Shown here in pieces: positions 34,122 to 45,780 of a DNA stretch of 64,000 nucleotides. Below the pieces are notes generated by a model, which was given only the letters and a program-made list of their open reading frames with translations, ran no database searches and was not told where the DNA came from. How positions within the stretch are numbered: the first letter of the stretch is position 1; the number at the start of each line of letters is the position of its first letter. The translations under genes were made by a program, and so were the position numbers. This stretch comes from Rosellinia necatrix (lineage: Eukaryota; Ascomycota; Sordariomycetes; Xylariales; Xylariaceae): assembly GCA_021209875.1 (NCBI GenBank), contig JAGYVD010000001.1, forward strand, positions 558,001-622,000, read 5' to 3'.

Positions 34122-35839
34122 ATGCTACTTCGCATCGTCACGCGGACGGGCCTGGTCTGTGGGCTCGCAGCAGCAACCGTGCGGGCGGCGGCGGTTCATT
34201 TCGACGCGACTGCGCAGGAGCCGCTCGAGACGACGTACGACGACGACGACGTGGACGACGACCGAGGGCCGACGCGCGCCTCGTCCTCCTCCTGGCCGGT
34301 GTACCCCCAGGACGACCGCACATGCGCGGCCGGCACGACGCACTTCGCCGGCCGCGTGCCGGTGACGGCCGAGAAGGAGCTGTTCTTCTGGTTCGCCGAG
34401 AGCCGGCGCGACCCCCTCGGGGACCCCACGGTGCTGTGGCTGAACGGCGGGCCGGCCGCCAGCTCCATGCCCGGCTTTTTCCAGGAGATCGGCCCGTGCG
34501 AGTTGGTCGGGAACGGCACCGGCGACGGGACGACCGCTAGTCCGGATAGCTGGGCCAACTTCGCCAACCTGCTCGTCCTCGACCAGCCCGCCGGCGCGGG
34601 GTTGTCGACGGCCGCGGGCGACTCGGCGCCGGTCACGCTGGCCGAGGGGACGGTCGACTTCGGCGTCTTCCTGGCCGCGTTCGTCGCGCGGTTCCCGCGG
34701 TACTTCGGTCGCGGGTTCTACGTGGCCGGGGAGTCCTTTGGCGGGCGATACGCCCCGCGGTACGTCGCCGATATTGTGCGCGGGCAGCTCGAGGGGGCGC
34801 CAGATGCGCTCCCCGTCAAGATAGACGGCCTGATCCTCGTGGACGCATTCATCGACGGCGTGTCGCACATGATCGGCCATCATGCGCTGTTCTGTACGGA
34901 TGAATACCAGAGCCTCCTGCGCTTCAACGAGACGGTCTGCAGATCCATCGCAGCCGCCGTCCCTCGCGCCGAATACCTCCTCGGCGTCTGCCAGGAGACC
35001 CAAGACCCGGAAGATTGCGGTGCCGCAACGGAGTACGCTTCGGCGAACATCGAGAAATACTTCCAGGACGAGGTGGCGAAGGGGAGGTTCAGCCCGTACG
35101 ACTGTAAGGGATTCATCACATTCGCCTAATCCGCCTCAGTTATTGTAACACCCAGACTCCCGCTAACCTTACTTGCCAACTCTCCAGTGCGTCTCCCCTG
35201 CGAGCTGCCAGACATGTCTTGCATCCCGCCAGCCGAGTTTTACACGGAGTCCTACCTGAACCGGCCCGAGATCCAGGCGCTGCTAGGCTTCGACGCGCCG
35301 CGCGAGTACCGCGCCGCCAACTTCTCGCTAAACGCGGTCTGGAGCGAGCAGCCCGAGATCCTGATCCCGACGACGCGCAACGTGTCCTGGCTGCTCGACG
35401 ATGGCGGCCTTCGGATGCTCGTTTTCAACGGCGTCTACGACGCGGCCATGTGAGTCCCAAACCCCCCGCAGCGATTTTCCCCGTCTTCCCTATCCCCCCG
35501 GACCGACCGGTGTGTGCATGTCACTTCGGTGGGGCTGCCCAGCTGCCCTTTGCTCGCGCTGACAAGTGGCCGAACAAATACAGAACCACGCCGGGAATGT
35601 TCCGCGAGTTCGACCAACTGCCGTGGTCACAGCAGCATGAGTTTCGTGTGCAACCAAAAGTCGACTGGTATTGGACCGGCCCTCGGCATGAGGTAGTCGA
35701 GGGAGGGAAGATAAAGGGATTGGCACAGCTGCAGGTCGCGAGCGTGTACGACGCCGGTCACATGAGTCCGGGCGATGCGAAGTCAGCAGTCTCGTCACTG
35801 GTCCAACGGTGGCTTGAAACCCCCCTGACAAGGATATAA
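34122..35839 (+). CDS. Secreted S10 serine carboxypeptidase, divergent (499 aa)
   Basis: Removes C-terminal residues from peptides in acidic surroundings, outside the cell or in the vacuole. Model: exons 34122-35103, 35188-35449 and 35584-35839, donors GTAAGG and GTGAGT, phases 1 and 2. Seen: a signal peptide at 1 to about 23, an acidic DDDD stretch, WLNGGPAASS (106-115), the nucleophile in GESFGG (Ser205), NGVYD (Asp412) and AGHM (His474), so the triad is complete. Several N-glycosylation sites are present. The family's WLNGGPGCSS is changed to PAASS, losing a Gly and the conserved Cys next to the oxyanion hole, so specificity or rate may differ. It is tail to tail with the Ayg1-like gene (86 bp between stops). 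The length is typical. Reading over the first intron would stop at 35127-35129. Confidence 0.92.
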
Positions 35840-35925
35840 ATATATATAAGTCATATTTCGTAATACCCAATATCTACAAATCCCGACCCAAACCCAAAAA
35901 TTGTTGGTCGTGCAACAGATGATAC

Positions 35926-37747
35926 CTATTCAGCCAGGTACTTCGGCTTGAACGGTATGGTGGATAAAAATTCACCCACGTTGCCGGGCACCTCGAGCAA
36001 CTTGAAGAGCCACTCGAGGATAATGGCGAAAGACTCCGGCTCGCCCATGTGTTTGGTGCCTCTGACAAAGCTGCCATGATCGTAAGCTTCAAATCACAAC
36101 CACATCGATCTATACTGCGTCCTTTCACGATGGGAGAGGGGGTTAGGGTGGGGGAAGGGGTTGGAAAGTTGTTTTCACGCACCGAGCCTCCTTCGAATCG
36201 CCATGCTGCAAGCACAGGTAGTAGTCATCGATGGGGAAGATCTCGTCCTCGGTGCCGTTCACGAGCAGCAGCCGGGCGCACCCGGGACGGTCGAGGATGC
36301 CGGTATCGAGCAGGGAGAAGCGCGCGCGGGCTTCCTTCTTGAAGCGGTCAAAGTCGTCCCCGTAGCCGAATTTATGGCACAGCGTATGCGCCAGACTAAC
36401 ATGCGTGCATTCCTCTGCGTTAGCCCCGCTTCTCTCTCTCTCTCTCTACACCCCCTCGTGTGATTATAAACAACAGCGAAGCAAGCAAGGGAAGAGGGTG
36501 GTATGGTATGATATGGTATGGTATGGTATAGCATAGCATAGCATAGGAGAGAGAGCACCTACTCGAACGGATACTCCATAGCATCCGCGGCCTTGAGCCA
36601 GGCGGGGTCGAACATATGATGACACCCGCCGCCGAGCGCGACGACGCCCCGCAGCCTCTCCGCGTGCGTGTGCGCGAGGCGGATCGAGTAGTAGCCGCCG
36701 GTGCTGAACCCCCAGTTGACGACGCGGCGCTGGTCGATGCGGTCCTGGCGCGCGACCCAGTCGAACAGGCTGGACCAGACGCGGTCGGGCGCGGCCGGGT
36801 CCGCCGGGTCCGCCGGGTTGTCGCCCGTGCCCGGGATCTCGACGACGAGCAGCGCCACGCCGAGGCGCGCCCAGCCCTCCTTCCAGACCGCGAGCTCCGT
36901 GCGGTACCCGTCGAGGCCCGCGAAGACGATGACGAGCGGGACCTTCTTCGCCACGCCTGGTTGTGCATCGTCGTCGTGCGTCGGGTCCGACGGTGGCGGT
37001 AGGTGGTAGTAGCCGAGGAGCGCGGCGCCGTCGCCCCCGCCCGCGTGCGTCGTGTGCGGGATCGTGACCTGCGTCATCCGGCGCGGCTGCCGCTCCAGCC
37101 CCGCCAGCGCTGCTCGCTTGCCCCGCTCCCACGCGATCGCCTGCAGTGGCGAGCGCGGTGCCGGGAACCGCGCAATGCGGTAGAGAGCTGACGCCCGCCT
37201 GTTCAACAGGGGAGGCAGACAGACCCCCCCGCTTGTCAGCTTACCCACCCCTATGTATGCTTGCCACCCCTTACACATACCCTTCCCCGAATTCGTATGT
37301 GTGTGTGGATGAAAGGAAATGGATACGGGCAACCTACAGGAACAGCTCCGACGCCTCGTCCCTATCCGTCGCCTTCGAGGCCCGGTCGACGAGGCGGTCG
37401 GCGGGCGCGAGGAAGTGCGACGCGTACTCGTCCCAGCGGTACGGCGGCTTGAGGCCGGCGGCGACGATGGCGTCGACGACGGGCTGGAAGTCCTGCGTGG
37501 CGCCGAACATGAACGGGTAGATCCCCTTGTCGCACTGCCGCGCGCGCGCACCGGCGGGTCAACAAATGTTTCGTTCCATTACGAGACGGACGGGCGGACG
37601 GCACAAATAAGAGCAGGCAGAGAGACCTCGCTTTGCACTTACCAGCGGCTTCCACTTCGTCTCCCATAGCGCCTCGAAGCTCTCGTGGTGCTTCGCCGGC
37701 ACGCCTAGCTTGTCCTGGATGAAATACTTACCCCCGGGGGCTGCCAT
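35926..37747 (-). CDS. Ayg1-like alpha/beta hydrolase, polyketide-shortening type (431 aa)
   Basis: Ayg1 of Aspergillus fumigatus shortens the heptaketide YWA1 to tetrahydroxynaphthalene in DHN-melanin synthesis; this protein is a homologue. Model: exons complement(37643-37747), (37338-37534), (36563-37198), (36183-36395) and (35926-36070). Phases 0, 2, 2 and 2 all close. Seen: an N-terminal helical part with FEALWETKWKPL, then the hydrolase core with FAGLDGYR, EIPGTGDNPADPADPAAPDR, the nucleophile in GFSTGGYYS (Ser266), Asp363 in NGTEDEIFP and His391 in TKHMGEP. The length compares with 406 in Ayg1. No polyketide synthase, scytalone dehydratase or reductase lies in this window, so the substrate is not shown by context. 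It could be one of the several paralogous esterases of this family in ascomycetes. Confidence 0.9.
36501..36545. repeat. 5-bp tandem repeat in an intron of the Ayg1-like gene
   Basis: Nine units, GTATG drifting to GCATA, inside the third intron (36396-36562). This helps explain why that intron is the longest of the gene (167 nt). Confidence 0.85.
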
Positions 37748-38645
37748 GTTGACGGGATAGAGAGAGAGAGAGAGAGAGGGTAGATTTGAAAAGGGGGGTC
37801 GGTCGGTTGTCCCACGGATCGTCACACTGCTTGATATATCTCTATAAAATGAAAGTGTTTCACGAGGCGTGCTCTAAACGGCACACCTGACTATATAGCT
37901 GCACTCAGGCCGGACATGGCGTTGGGGTGTGCTTTCCCGGACCTCCGCCAAGATGCATGCATGCATGCACGCGCGCAGGCAAACATCGTATAGTTATCGG
38001 TTCTGGGTACACATCCCGTGTGACGGGGGAATGGCTCGTTCTTGAACTTAAATTTCAATCACGCTCTCTCTGCCGTGACACCTTCAAACCACAGAAACAT
38101 CTAGGACTGCTGGTGGTATGTGCGTGGTACCCCTACTAAATTCTCCCTTGTGCAGCGTCATTAATATTCAAGTTCACGTTTCCGGATCATACCCAAATTA
38201 TATAGGATAGGTAGTTACTGGGAAAATATCTATGAGCTTTCTGGCGGTACCATCGCCGAGTCCGCGACGCCTCACGAAGCAGCTAAAGCTGTTATAAAGA
38301 ATAATGATGTAGATAGTATCCATATTGTACGTGGTGAATATTGGGGACCTTTATCGAACGATACTAATAAGTCGCATCCTGACATCCTTCGTATGAAGGC
38401 CCATATCAGTTTTAGTCTCGCAATGGAAGTTTATCACCATCTCGAACAGCTGCATTCTGGTGTTAACTGTCGGTTTCATGTAAACGATTGTGAAAATCGG
38501 GGGCTATCTAGCAATGTGTCTGCAGATTCATATTCCCGAACTATAAGGAGCATCCAAGCTGAGACATGAAGGCGATCAGTCACTTTTATCGACCCCGACC
38601 CTCCCGAAAATCTTCCTCAAATCGAAACCCGCCGACGACGTGATC
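37748..38645. other. Intergenic region between the Ayg1-like and ankyrin genes
   Basis: Promoter of the Ayg1-like gene (CTATATAG at 37891-37898), an ATGC repeat at 37953-37968, and the 3' side of the ankyrin gene. A stretch at about 38210-38640 has protein-like composition (for example SFLAVPSPSPRRLTKQ in one frame), but no start, stop and splice set can be closed. It may be a remnant. Confidence 0.35.
37759..37778. repeat. GA/CT dinucleotide tract in the Ayg1-like leader
   Basis: (AG)10 beginning 12 nt upstream of the start codon, a CT tract on the coding strand, as in ALG7. Confidence 0.85.
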
Positions 38646-41600
38646 TCAAGACCTCTTGGTATAGATCGCCCAAGCCCGTCCCCTCTGATGCGAGTAATTA
38701 CTGGTAACGAAATCGGTCTCTTTCTCCTCTGCCTTCACCTCCTCGTCAAGGTCATCCTCTGCATTCCTTGTCCTCCTGGTGTAATAGCGCTGCCATGAGT
38801 AGCTCTCACCGAGGCGTCTAGCGACGTCGTTGGCTTCGTTTAAGCTCACAAGGCGTCGCTTTCCATCTCCCTTAGTAAGGTGCTGCTGTACTATTTCCCA
38901 TGTGGCAGTCTTGCGAGATCCTGGCAGCTGTACGCCAGGCACAAATAACTCTGCCTTCTTTGCCAAAATTCTCTTATGGAAGCGAGCATTGTCGTCAACC
39001 GACAAAGAGTCAAGGCCCTCAACTTTGGCATTGGTGAAGATGTCGTTGGCGATTTCGCTGGGCGTACGGCCAACTGCATTCTCACGATACAGAAGCTTCG
39101 GGTCCCATTCAAGCAACAATTTGGTCTGTGCAGGTAAAGATCGCACCACGGCTGTATGAAGGACTGTGTCGCCGGTTCCATTGAGTATCCCCAGCTCCTC
39201 TCCCTTAGAGAACTCCAATAAGAGATTCAAGAGCTCCACATTGCCGGTTTTCTCGGGGTCTAGAACCCGTTGGGACGCACGACCAGAGTAAACCCGGGTA
39301 TATGACAGCTGGTTAGCTTTCTGCAGCCAGGAATGAAGAGGGGTGTCGCCGCCTTGTGCAAGGTTATTTCGCTGTCGAAACATATGCGCCCTTAACTCGG
39401 GATCGAACAGTTCTAGCATCTGGCGAAGTTGATTGGGCTTGGGCCAGTTGGTAAGACATGCGTGGATAATGTTATTGAACTCCTTGTCCTTAACTGACTG
39501 ATCGGCCCCAGCGTCAATGAGCGTCTTGGCGAACTGCACTCTGCCCATCAAACACGCCAGGAACAGAGGGCTGTAGCCAAGATCCGATTTGGCTTCGAAG
39601 GATGAAGGGCAAACCTTAATCAGATACTTGATGAGCTGATCAGTGTAGTCTCCAAGAGGGCCAAGCACGGCACAGTGGATTACGAAGTCATCTACGCCAT
39701 GTTAGCAACATCGAGGTAAGTCGCAAGTTGAAACTTACTCTGAATACCAAGCCACTTTGTAATAGCTCGATCGAACCCGCCAGGTGACTCGTTTAGATGC
39801 TTTAGCCGTGGGTCTTCCCTGGCAACCTTGGATGTGCCAAACTCGTGGTAATGTCGCAAAGGGGCATCTCCGAGGAACCATTCAACAGATTCGAGTGAGC
39901 CTTTCAGAGCTGCCGTAAGCAAGGGCGGAACCTTGCTTCCCGTCGGCTTCACCACAAGATTGCGGCCTGCTCGGGCCCAGTCGGCTCTCTTTTTGCCATA
40001 GACCGTAAGACCTTGGTAGTAGCGCGGTTTTATTTTCATCTCTGTCCCGCTTTTCTTCACCAGGTCTTCGAGTGGGATGCCCGCGCCAGCCCGCCGGATC
40101 ACCTCAGCAAGCATGTTGGTTCGGCCCATCTCAATCGCGTGTTCGAATTCAACTTCGGGGAAGGTGTAAGACTTGCTGGCCTGGCCGTCGCTATCATCCG
40201 ACCTATTATCAGCGAAGCGTGTGTGCATATCCAGAAGGAAAGTAAATTGATGGTTATCGTTGTGGGCCATTGCAAACGTGAGGAGATTCTGGGTACCAGA
40301 GTTGGTCACCTCGGCGTTGTTGCCGTGCACCTCAAAAGTAGGGGCAAACCAACTGATGATTTCTGAAGGCAATATATCGCTCTTGACCTGCATGGACACT
40401 TGGCCGATATTGTCGATGGTAAACCGGTCGTTAATAATCACCCTGCGGATCTCAGGTTCACTATCGCCTTCGCTTACGTCCGACTCATCGCAGGAATCCT
40501 CATAATCATCAGGCTGTGACATTTTGAACCGTGCTTTTTCTTCTTCCGTTGGCGACCACTGCGCTTGTGCAATCTCAAGGACAGCTGTGGCTGTCTCAAA
40601 GTGTCCTTTGAGGAACGCGAGCGAGAAAGGGTTATTGCCCTTTAAATCCGATACCGCTATCTTCAACGGAGGCTCTCCCTCATCAGTGCCCCAGGGTGCC
40701 AATGTAAGTGATTTGATTCGTCCCAGATCGCCATCCCAGGCAGCCTCAAACCTAAACAAGGTCAGCATGTTGGCTCTAGATGCGACATATTTTACCCTGC
40801 TTACAGTTGCAGATACGCATCATGGCGGACAGAGGTGAGGTCTTTCAACTTCTGAAAGCCGAACCCAATGCTATATTCAATCGGAGAATCGTATCCGCGG
40901 CCGTAATCCTGGGATCTTTGCGTTGTTTCAAAATGAGGATACAACTCTTCGAAAGTTTTGGCACCCTTCTCCAAAAGAGCCTTCTCAACTTTTTCGAGTT
41001 GTGAGATGAGATATTCTATCGCCTCCTTCTTTTCAGCAAGGCCCTTCCGAGAAGTAGCTTGCTTCTCTTGCTTCTTGGCGTTTTCTAGGTTCTGCTTATA
41101 GCGGTCCATTTTCTCTTCAATATCACGGGAGACGAACCAGTGTTGACTGCAGAGGTTGGGTTAGAAATCACAATTTCATGTGTCTTGCAAGTATAGATGA
41201 ATCGTGAAGGGCTTCATTCACGCTCTTCGAATAACCGGAAAAGGGAGGTGGTAGTGTTAGGGACTTGGAGCGTTACTTACTAGGTTCCCTTCTGATGCTG
41301 AGAGAGGAACTCCGCAGTTCCAATAGGCTCTTCGATAATGGACGATCGAGTCTTCTCCGAGTCCCCATAATAAGAACACAGCTCTTTCAGAATTTTTCGT
41401 ACAACGTCTAGGGCAGTCTCGCCAGTATTGTAACGACGCGCCCAGTCATTATGGACGATGTTCCAGCTTGCCTTCGTAAGCGGGCTAGGGTCAACTCCCC
41501 TCTCAAGTAGCTCTAATGCTACCGCTGGCTGCGGCGATCTGATTGCCAGCAGAAGCGGTTGTTCTGCTCCATTTTGGAATTTGGTTTGGTTCGAGTCATA

Positions 41601-44600
41601 GTCCTATATTATATGTTAACCGATTTTTACGAACTCAATCGCCCGAAGTAGCTTCATTGTATTAAACGGAATACCAAGAGCATATCGTTTCAGGACTGAA
41701 GATTGGAATTGTGGGCTTGGGCTATCGGTGGGTGTGGATAAAGGAATGCAAAAGGAATACTCACACCAAGCTGATTTTCAAAAGAAAACTTTGCCCCTCG
41801 AAGCCAGCTATCGAAGTCAATATCAGGTTTCGCTCCAGCATCGAGTAGTTTGAGCACGAGAATTGAGTTGCCATTATTGATAGCGGTCATTAAGGGATTG
41901 GTAGCTTCGCTATTCCAGGAAGACCCGGTTACAGCTATGTGGTTAATAGCTGTTTTGAGGCCGAGCTTATCATTCTCCCACAAACTTTCAATGGTTTGCA
42001 TATTGTCATTCTGCGTGGCAAGTGTGTTAGCAACCGTATGCACCCCGGTTAAGTGTACCTTAATACTTTTCTTACTTACCTGAATGAATCGATGGAATGC
42101 TGTAATACCGTCGGGGTCCGCTTGCGAGGAAGTAACTCCAAGGCTCAAGAGCGTCTCAGTCATGCGAACTGCCTTCTCAACTGGGAGTGCAAGCGCAAGG
42201 GCCAGTGTAAGTATAGCACCGTTACGGTTGGTATGCGAATCATCGAGGGCTTTGATTGGGATGAGAGGATCGGCCCCGAACTCTTGACACAGCAGCTTGA
42301 CCACTTCACAATGGCCACCAAGAATGGCCAGATGAAGCGCAGAGCATCTTGAATCCCAGGAAACGGCATCAATCTTATAAAAGTCCGGGTCATTCTAGTT
42401 ATGCACATTTATCGTTAGCATCACGAAATTTGTAGTTGGGGATGCAACTTGTAACTTGAGGTTACTATGCAGAATAGCTTAACTCTGGCATCTCCAGGAC
42501 TCACCTTGTCATCATCAAGTGGAATAGCCTCAGCCGTTATTGATTCATCGTTATTGTCAACCTTGACGAATGATCCTGTAGCCATAGATTGAACCTCGTC
42601 ATCTGACGAGTCGTCATCGATCAGCTCACCATCTTCGTCTTCGTCATCTTTGTCGGAGTTGCGCTCAGGGTGGCTGCCGTCACTCTCGACTGCTTCCTCA
42701 CGAGCTTTTCGCCGCTGGTCTTGCTTCTCCTCTTCCTCCTCTTCGTTCGCATTGCTTTTCTCGAGGAGTATTTTGACCATTTCGGGATTGCCTCGCGCGG
42801 CAGCTAGGTGAAGCGCAGTTCGCCCATCGGCGATCCGAGCGACCAGCCGTGCGCCGTGATCAACTAGGCATTTCACAATCGCAGGACTGGAGCTGATCAC
42901 AGCTAAATGAAGTGGCGTTCTTCCAGTATAATCCCTAGTGTTAGGGTCGGCACCTTCTTGAGACAACCAATCCTCGACGTGCTCAAGGTCCCGATCAACG
43001 ATAGCCTGGCAAAGACGAGCTGTATTTCCAACATAGGCCATCTCCGTCCAATCATCCTCAGTCAGAGGATTGAAGGAACCGATTTGCTGTCCCCATAGTT
43101 AGTAGTTATGGTATGCCTGGGTTGTAAAATTACTTACCTGTCGCCCTGGATCATCGATGCGGAAGGTCGCATTGCCCGAGACATAAATTTCGCTCTCCTT
43201 CTCGGCAATTTCAATCTCCTCAGGAGTCTTGGGCTTGGGACAGGTACCGCAGCAATCACCAAGGACCTAGTCGCTTGTTAGATGAGCTTCATAGACTGGC
43301 TCACCATAAAACTTACATCTTCGATTCGGCCAAAAAATGCAGGATGCCTGTGCACTACGCAACAATTAGAATCTATTACTTCCATTTTGATTGTTATGCC
43401 TGAGCATTTCGAGAGCATATGGACATTCCAAGATGCTGAGCAGGAAGCTGTTGTATTGCCAAAGCAGCGCAACAAAGGGGATAATAACTTCTGGGATCAC
43501 TTACGATAGACTTCCCGTTCTTTGGGCTGATTCCATTCGGCATTAAGCACTATTCGGCGTCAGTTAATTGCACAGCAAAATGCAGAATTTCAAACCCAGA
43601 AAATACTGCGTCCCTCCCTCATTATGCGGGCGTTTACTTCCGAGATCAGAAGGCCGACTTACACAAGTCCTTGGTGTAGCATAGTTTCTCAATTCTCTTC
43701 GCGTGAAACTTTTCACCATACGGAACAGTAAAGGTGTGGTAGTTGGACACGTCGTTCTCATCGACCCAATCTGCAACCTCATCCTCGTGGTTCTAGCACA
43801 GCATGTCAGTAATGGCAGTGCCAGGCGTTAAAGACGATTGAAAACAATTTATAAATGTGATCCTAGGGGCTATACTGACATCTTTAATGTTGCCATAAAG
43901 GCGGTGCTGAAAGCGATTAACCAATTCGGGCCGTCCCCGTTCCTCCCGTCTCTTCTTTAGATATTGCTCGCGGGCATTTGTGGTGGGCAGACGCTCGAGG
44001 ACCAACAGCCTGGCAAGGCCAAGAGTTCTCTGGAAGCTCCGTTCGAAGATTGTGGGGTCCACACGCGAGCGATCAAGCTCAGGCCAATAGACCTCGAAGT
44101 TTCTATGGCTATACTTTGATAGTCGGTTTTCATAGGAGGGACTCCTTCGGCTCAAATCAATTGGGTTAATCTGAGTGATATAGGATGCCAGGGCCCGAGG
44201 CGTCGTGTAGACTTGGCTGCCATCATAGGCCGCGCCGGAACAGTCGATATCAAACCCGGTGAGAATTTCGGAGACCGATTTATAAACACGAAGAACAATC
44301 TAAACCAATAAGCAGGGGAAGCAACGAGATGGGTTTAGCGAACGTGCCTGGATATGGCGGGTAGGGTATTGGCTGCCTATTCACCAGAAATTTAGCCCAG
44401 GCAAATCAGCTCGGTAATAAATTCGGAACCTACAAATAGTAATAGCGTTCTTGGTCCTCACGACGGTAACCTCGGAGAGAATAGCATCTCGAATACGAGT
44501 CTCGATGTCTTTAATCTTCTGTACTGCCTCTTCTTCATTGAGCCCATACAAGAAAAGGTCAACGTCTGAAGCCGGACAGAACTTTTCATCTAAATAACAA

Positions 44601-45161
44601 ATCAGCATACCCGAAGAAGGCACACGCAAATCCTAGAGAAGGTCAGCAAATTTGGTTTCACGTACGATAGTATTGACGCAGTGCCCGCTTAGATTTCTTG
44701 TACTCGGGGGGCACTGGGAGGATGCAGTTGACGACAGATGACCCGGCGGCGACAACATTGTCCCAATCCATGTCAGACAGTGATGACTCGGAGAAGACAC
44801 CGAAATTATGCCGGAATTCTTTGAGAGATTCGACGACAGCCGGCGATCCGTTGAGACGGCGCTTGTCGCTAGGAAGGGGCATGATGTACTTGTCCTTCTG
44901 ATGCTGAGTTTCGGCATCTAGGTCACGAGCCCTGGTCCGAATGGCGGGCGTATCTTCAGTGAACACGGGCAAAACATTGAGATAAGGATCATCAAGGATA
45001 GGGTTGTTCCGCTCCTGAGCGTACATCTCACGAAGCCTGGCCTCGAATTCGCGATATGGCTGCATCAGCTCAGCCATGGACATGTTAGGGCGCTCCGCAA
45101 TGTAGTTGGCCAGCTCATTGTGGGTGGCTGGAAGCTTCGGGAGCTGCGAGGAGGAGGCCAT
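38646..45161 (-). CDS. Ankyrin-repeat protein with an N-terminal nucleotidyltransferase-like domain, 15 exons (1,769 aa)
   Basis: Exons, all complement: 44666-45161, 44434-44589, 44348-44376, 43880-44299, 43663-43792, 43505-43549, 43317-43354, 43138-43266, 42505-43086, 42080-42394, 41765-42010, 41281-41603, 40805-41146, 39739-40751, 38646-39691. All phases close; intron 3 is GC-AG. Seen: AAGSSVVNCILPVP (Gly140-Ser) followed by ASDVDLFLYGL (Asp174, Asp176) and, further on, EILTGFDIDCSG. This order (GS, DxD, later Asp) is that of pol-beta-type nucleotidyltransferases, though the GS-DxD gap is longer than usual. Ankyrin repeats follow from about residue 500 (GRTPLHLAV, GRTALHLAAARGN), and about six more weak ones reach the C-terminus. 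An acidic stretch (about 600-660) and a charged coiled coil (about 980-1040) lie between. The protein family is known to me only as fungal ankyrin proteins; activity is inference. Confidence 0.86.
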
Positions 45162-45518
45162 CGTGGCTGAATCAAAACGTCTACGAGGCCGGCAGCTGGA
45201 AAGGGGGAGAGAAAAGAGCAGAGAAGAGCAGACGGATAGAGAAATAGAAAAGCTTGGATTGGATAAGTAAACTCGGTGCCGGGTCGGCGACTAAAGGATG
45301 GGCTGGAAGATGATCAATCACGAAGCCACGGGCAGGCACAAACAATGATGGTATATGGGCAGCGGAACAAAGGGTGTGCGAGGCAACCCGCTTTATACAG
45401 AATCGTGGCCATTCTGGTCGATGTGATGGAGCCCAGTAGCGATTCATTTGGTGTAGTACAAGCCTAGGTTAGAAGCCTAGATCTAGAGGGGGGGGATGAG
45501 GGGGGGGTGTGGTGTGAA

Positions 45519-45555
45519 GCTGCTGCTGCTACTGCTGCTGCTACTGCTGCTGCTA
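45519..45555. repeat. CTG/CTA trinucleotide tract
   Basis: About 12 trinucleotide units, mostly CTG interrupted by CTA, in non-coding sequence. Confidence 0.85.
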
Positions 45556-45741
45556 TCCAGCGTCCGTCTTTCCTTCCGCTTGGCTAAGATTGCTCTAATG
45601 GCAGAAGAGCTGAGGGCTTGGCGCGCTTCTGGGCTAGGCATGTCCACTGTAGCCTGGCAGCTGACAGGGATTGGGTATGTCATGGCCTGACGAGTTGGGG
45701 ATCTAGCTCCCCACGAAATCAGGCACGCTAGGCAGAACATC

Positions 45742-45780
45742 CATTTTTACCAGTCTTGATCATTTTTGCCAGTCTTGATC
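45742..45780. repeat. 19-bp tandem duplication
   Basis: CATTTTTACCAGTCTTGAT is followed directly by the same unit with one A to G change. Confidence 0.85.

Noticed and set aside
34125..35003. 292-codon minus-strand frame
   Set aside because: Antisense shadow of the GC-rich carboxypeptidase exon, which has the catalytic motifs.
36464..37132. Long frames antisense to or out of phase with the Ayg1-like gene
   Set aside because: The hydrolase motifs are all in the chosen frame; the others are Arg/Gly/Ala shadows.
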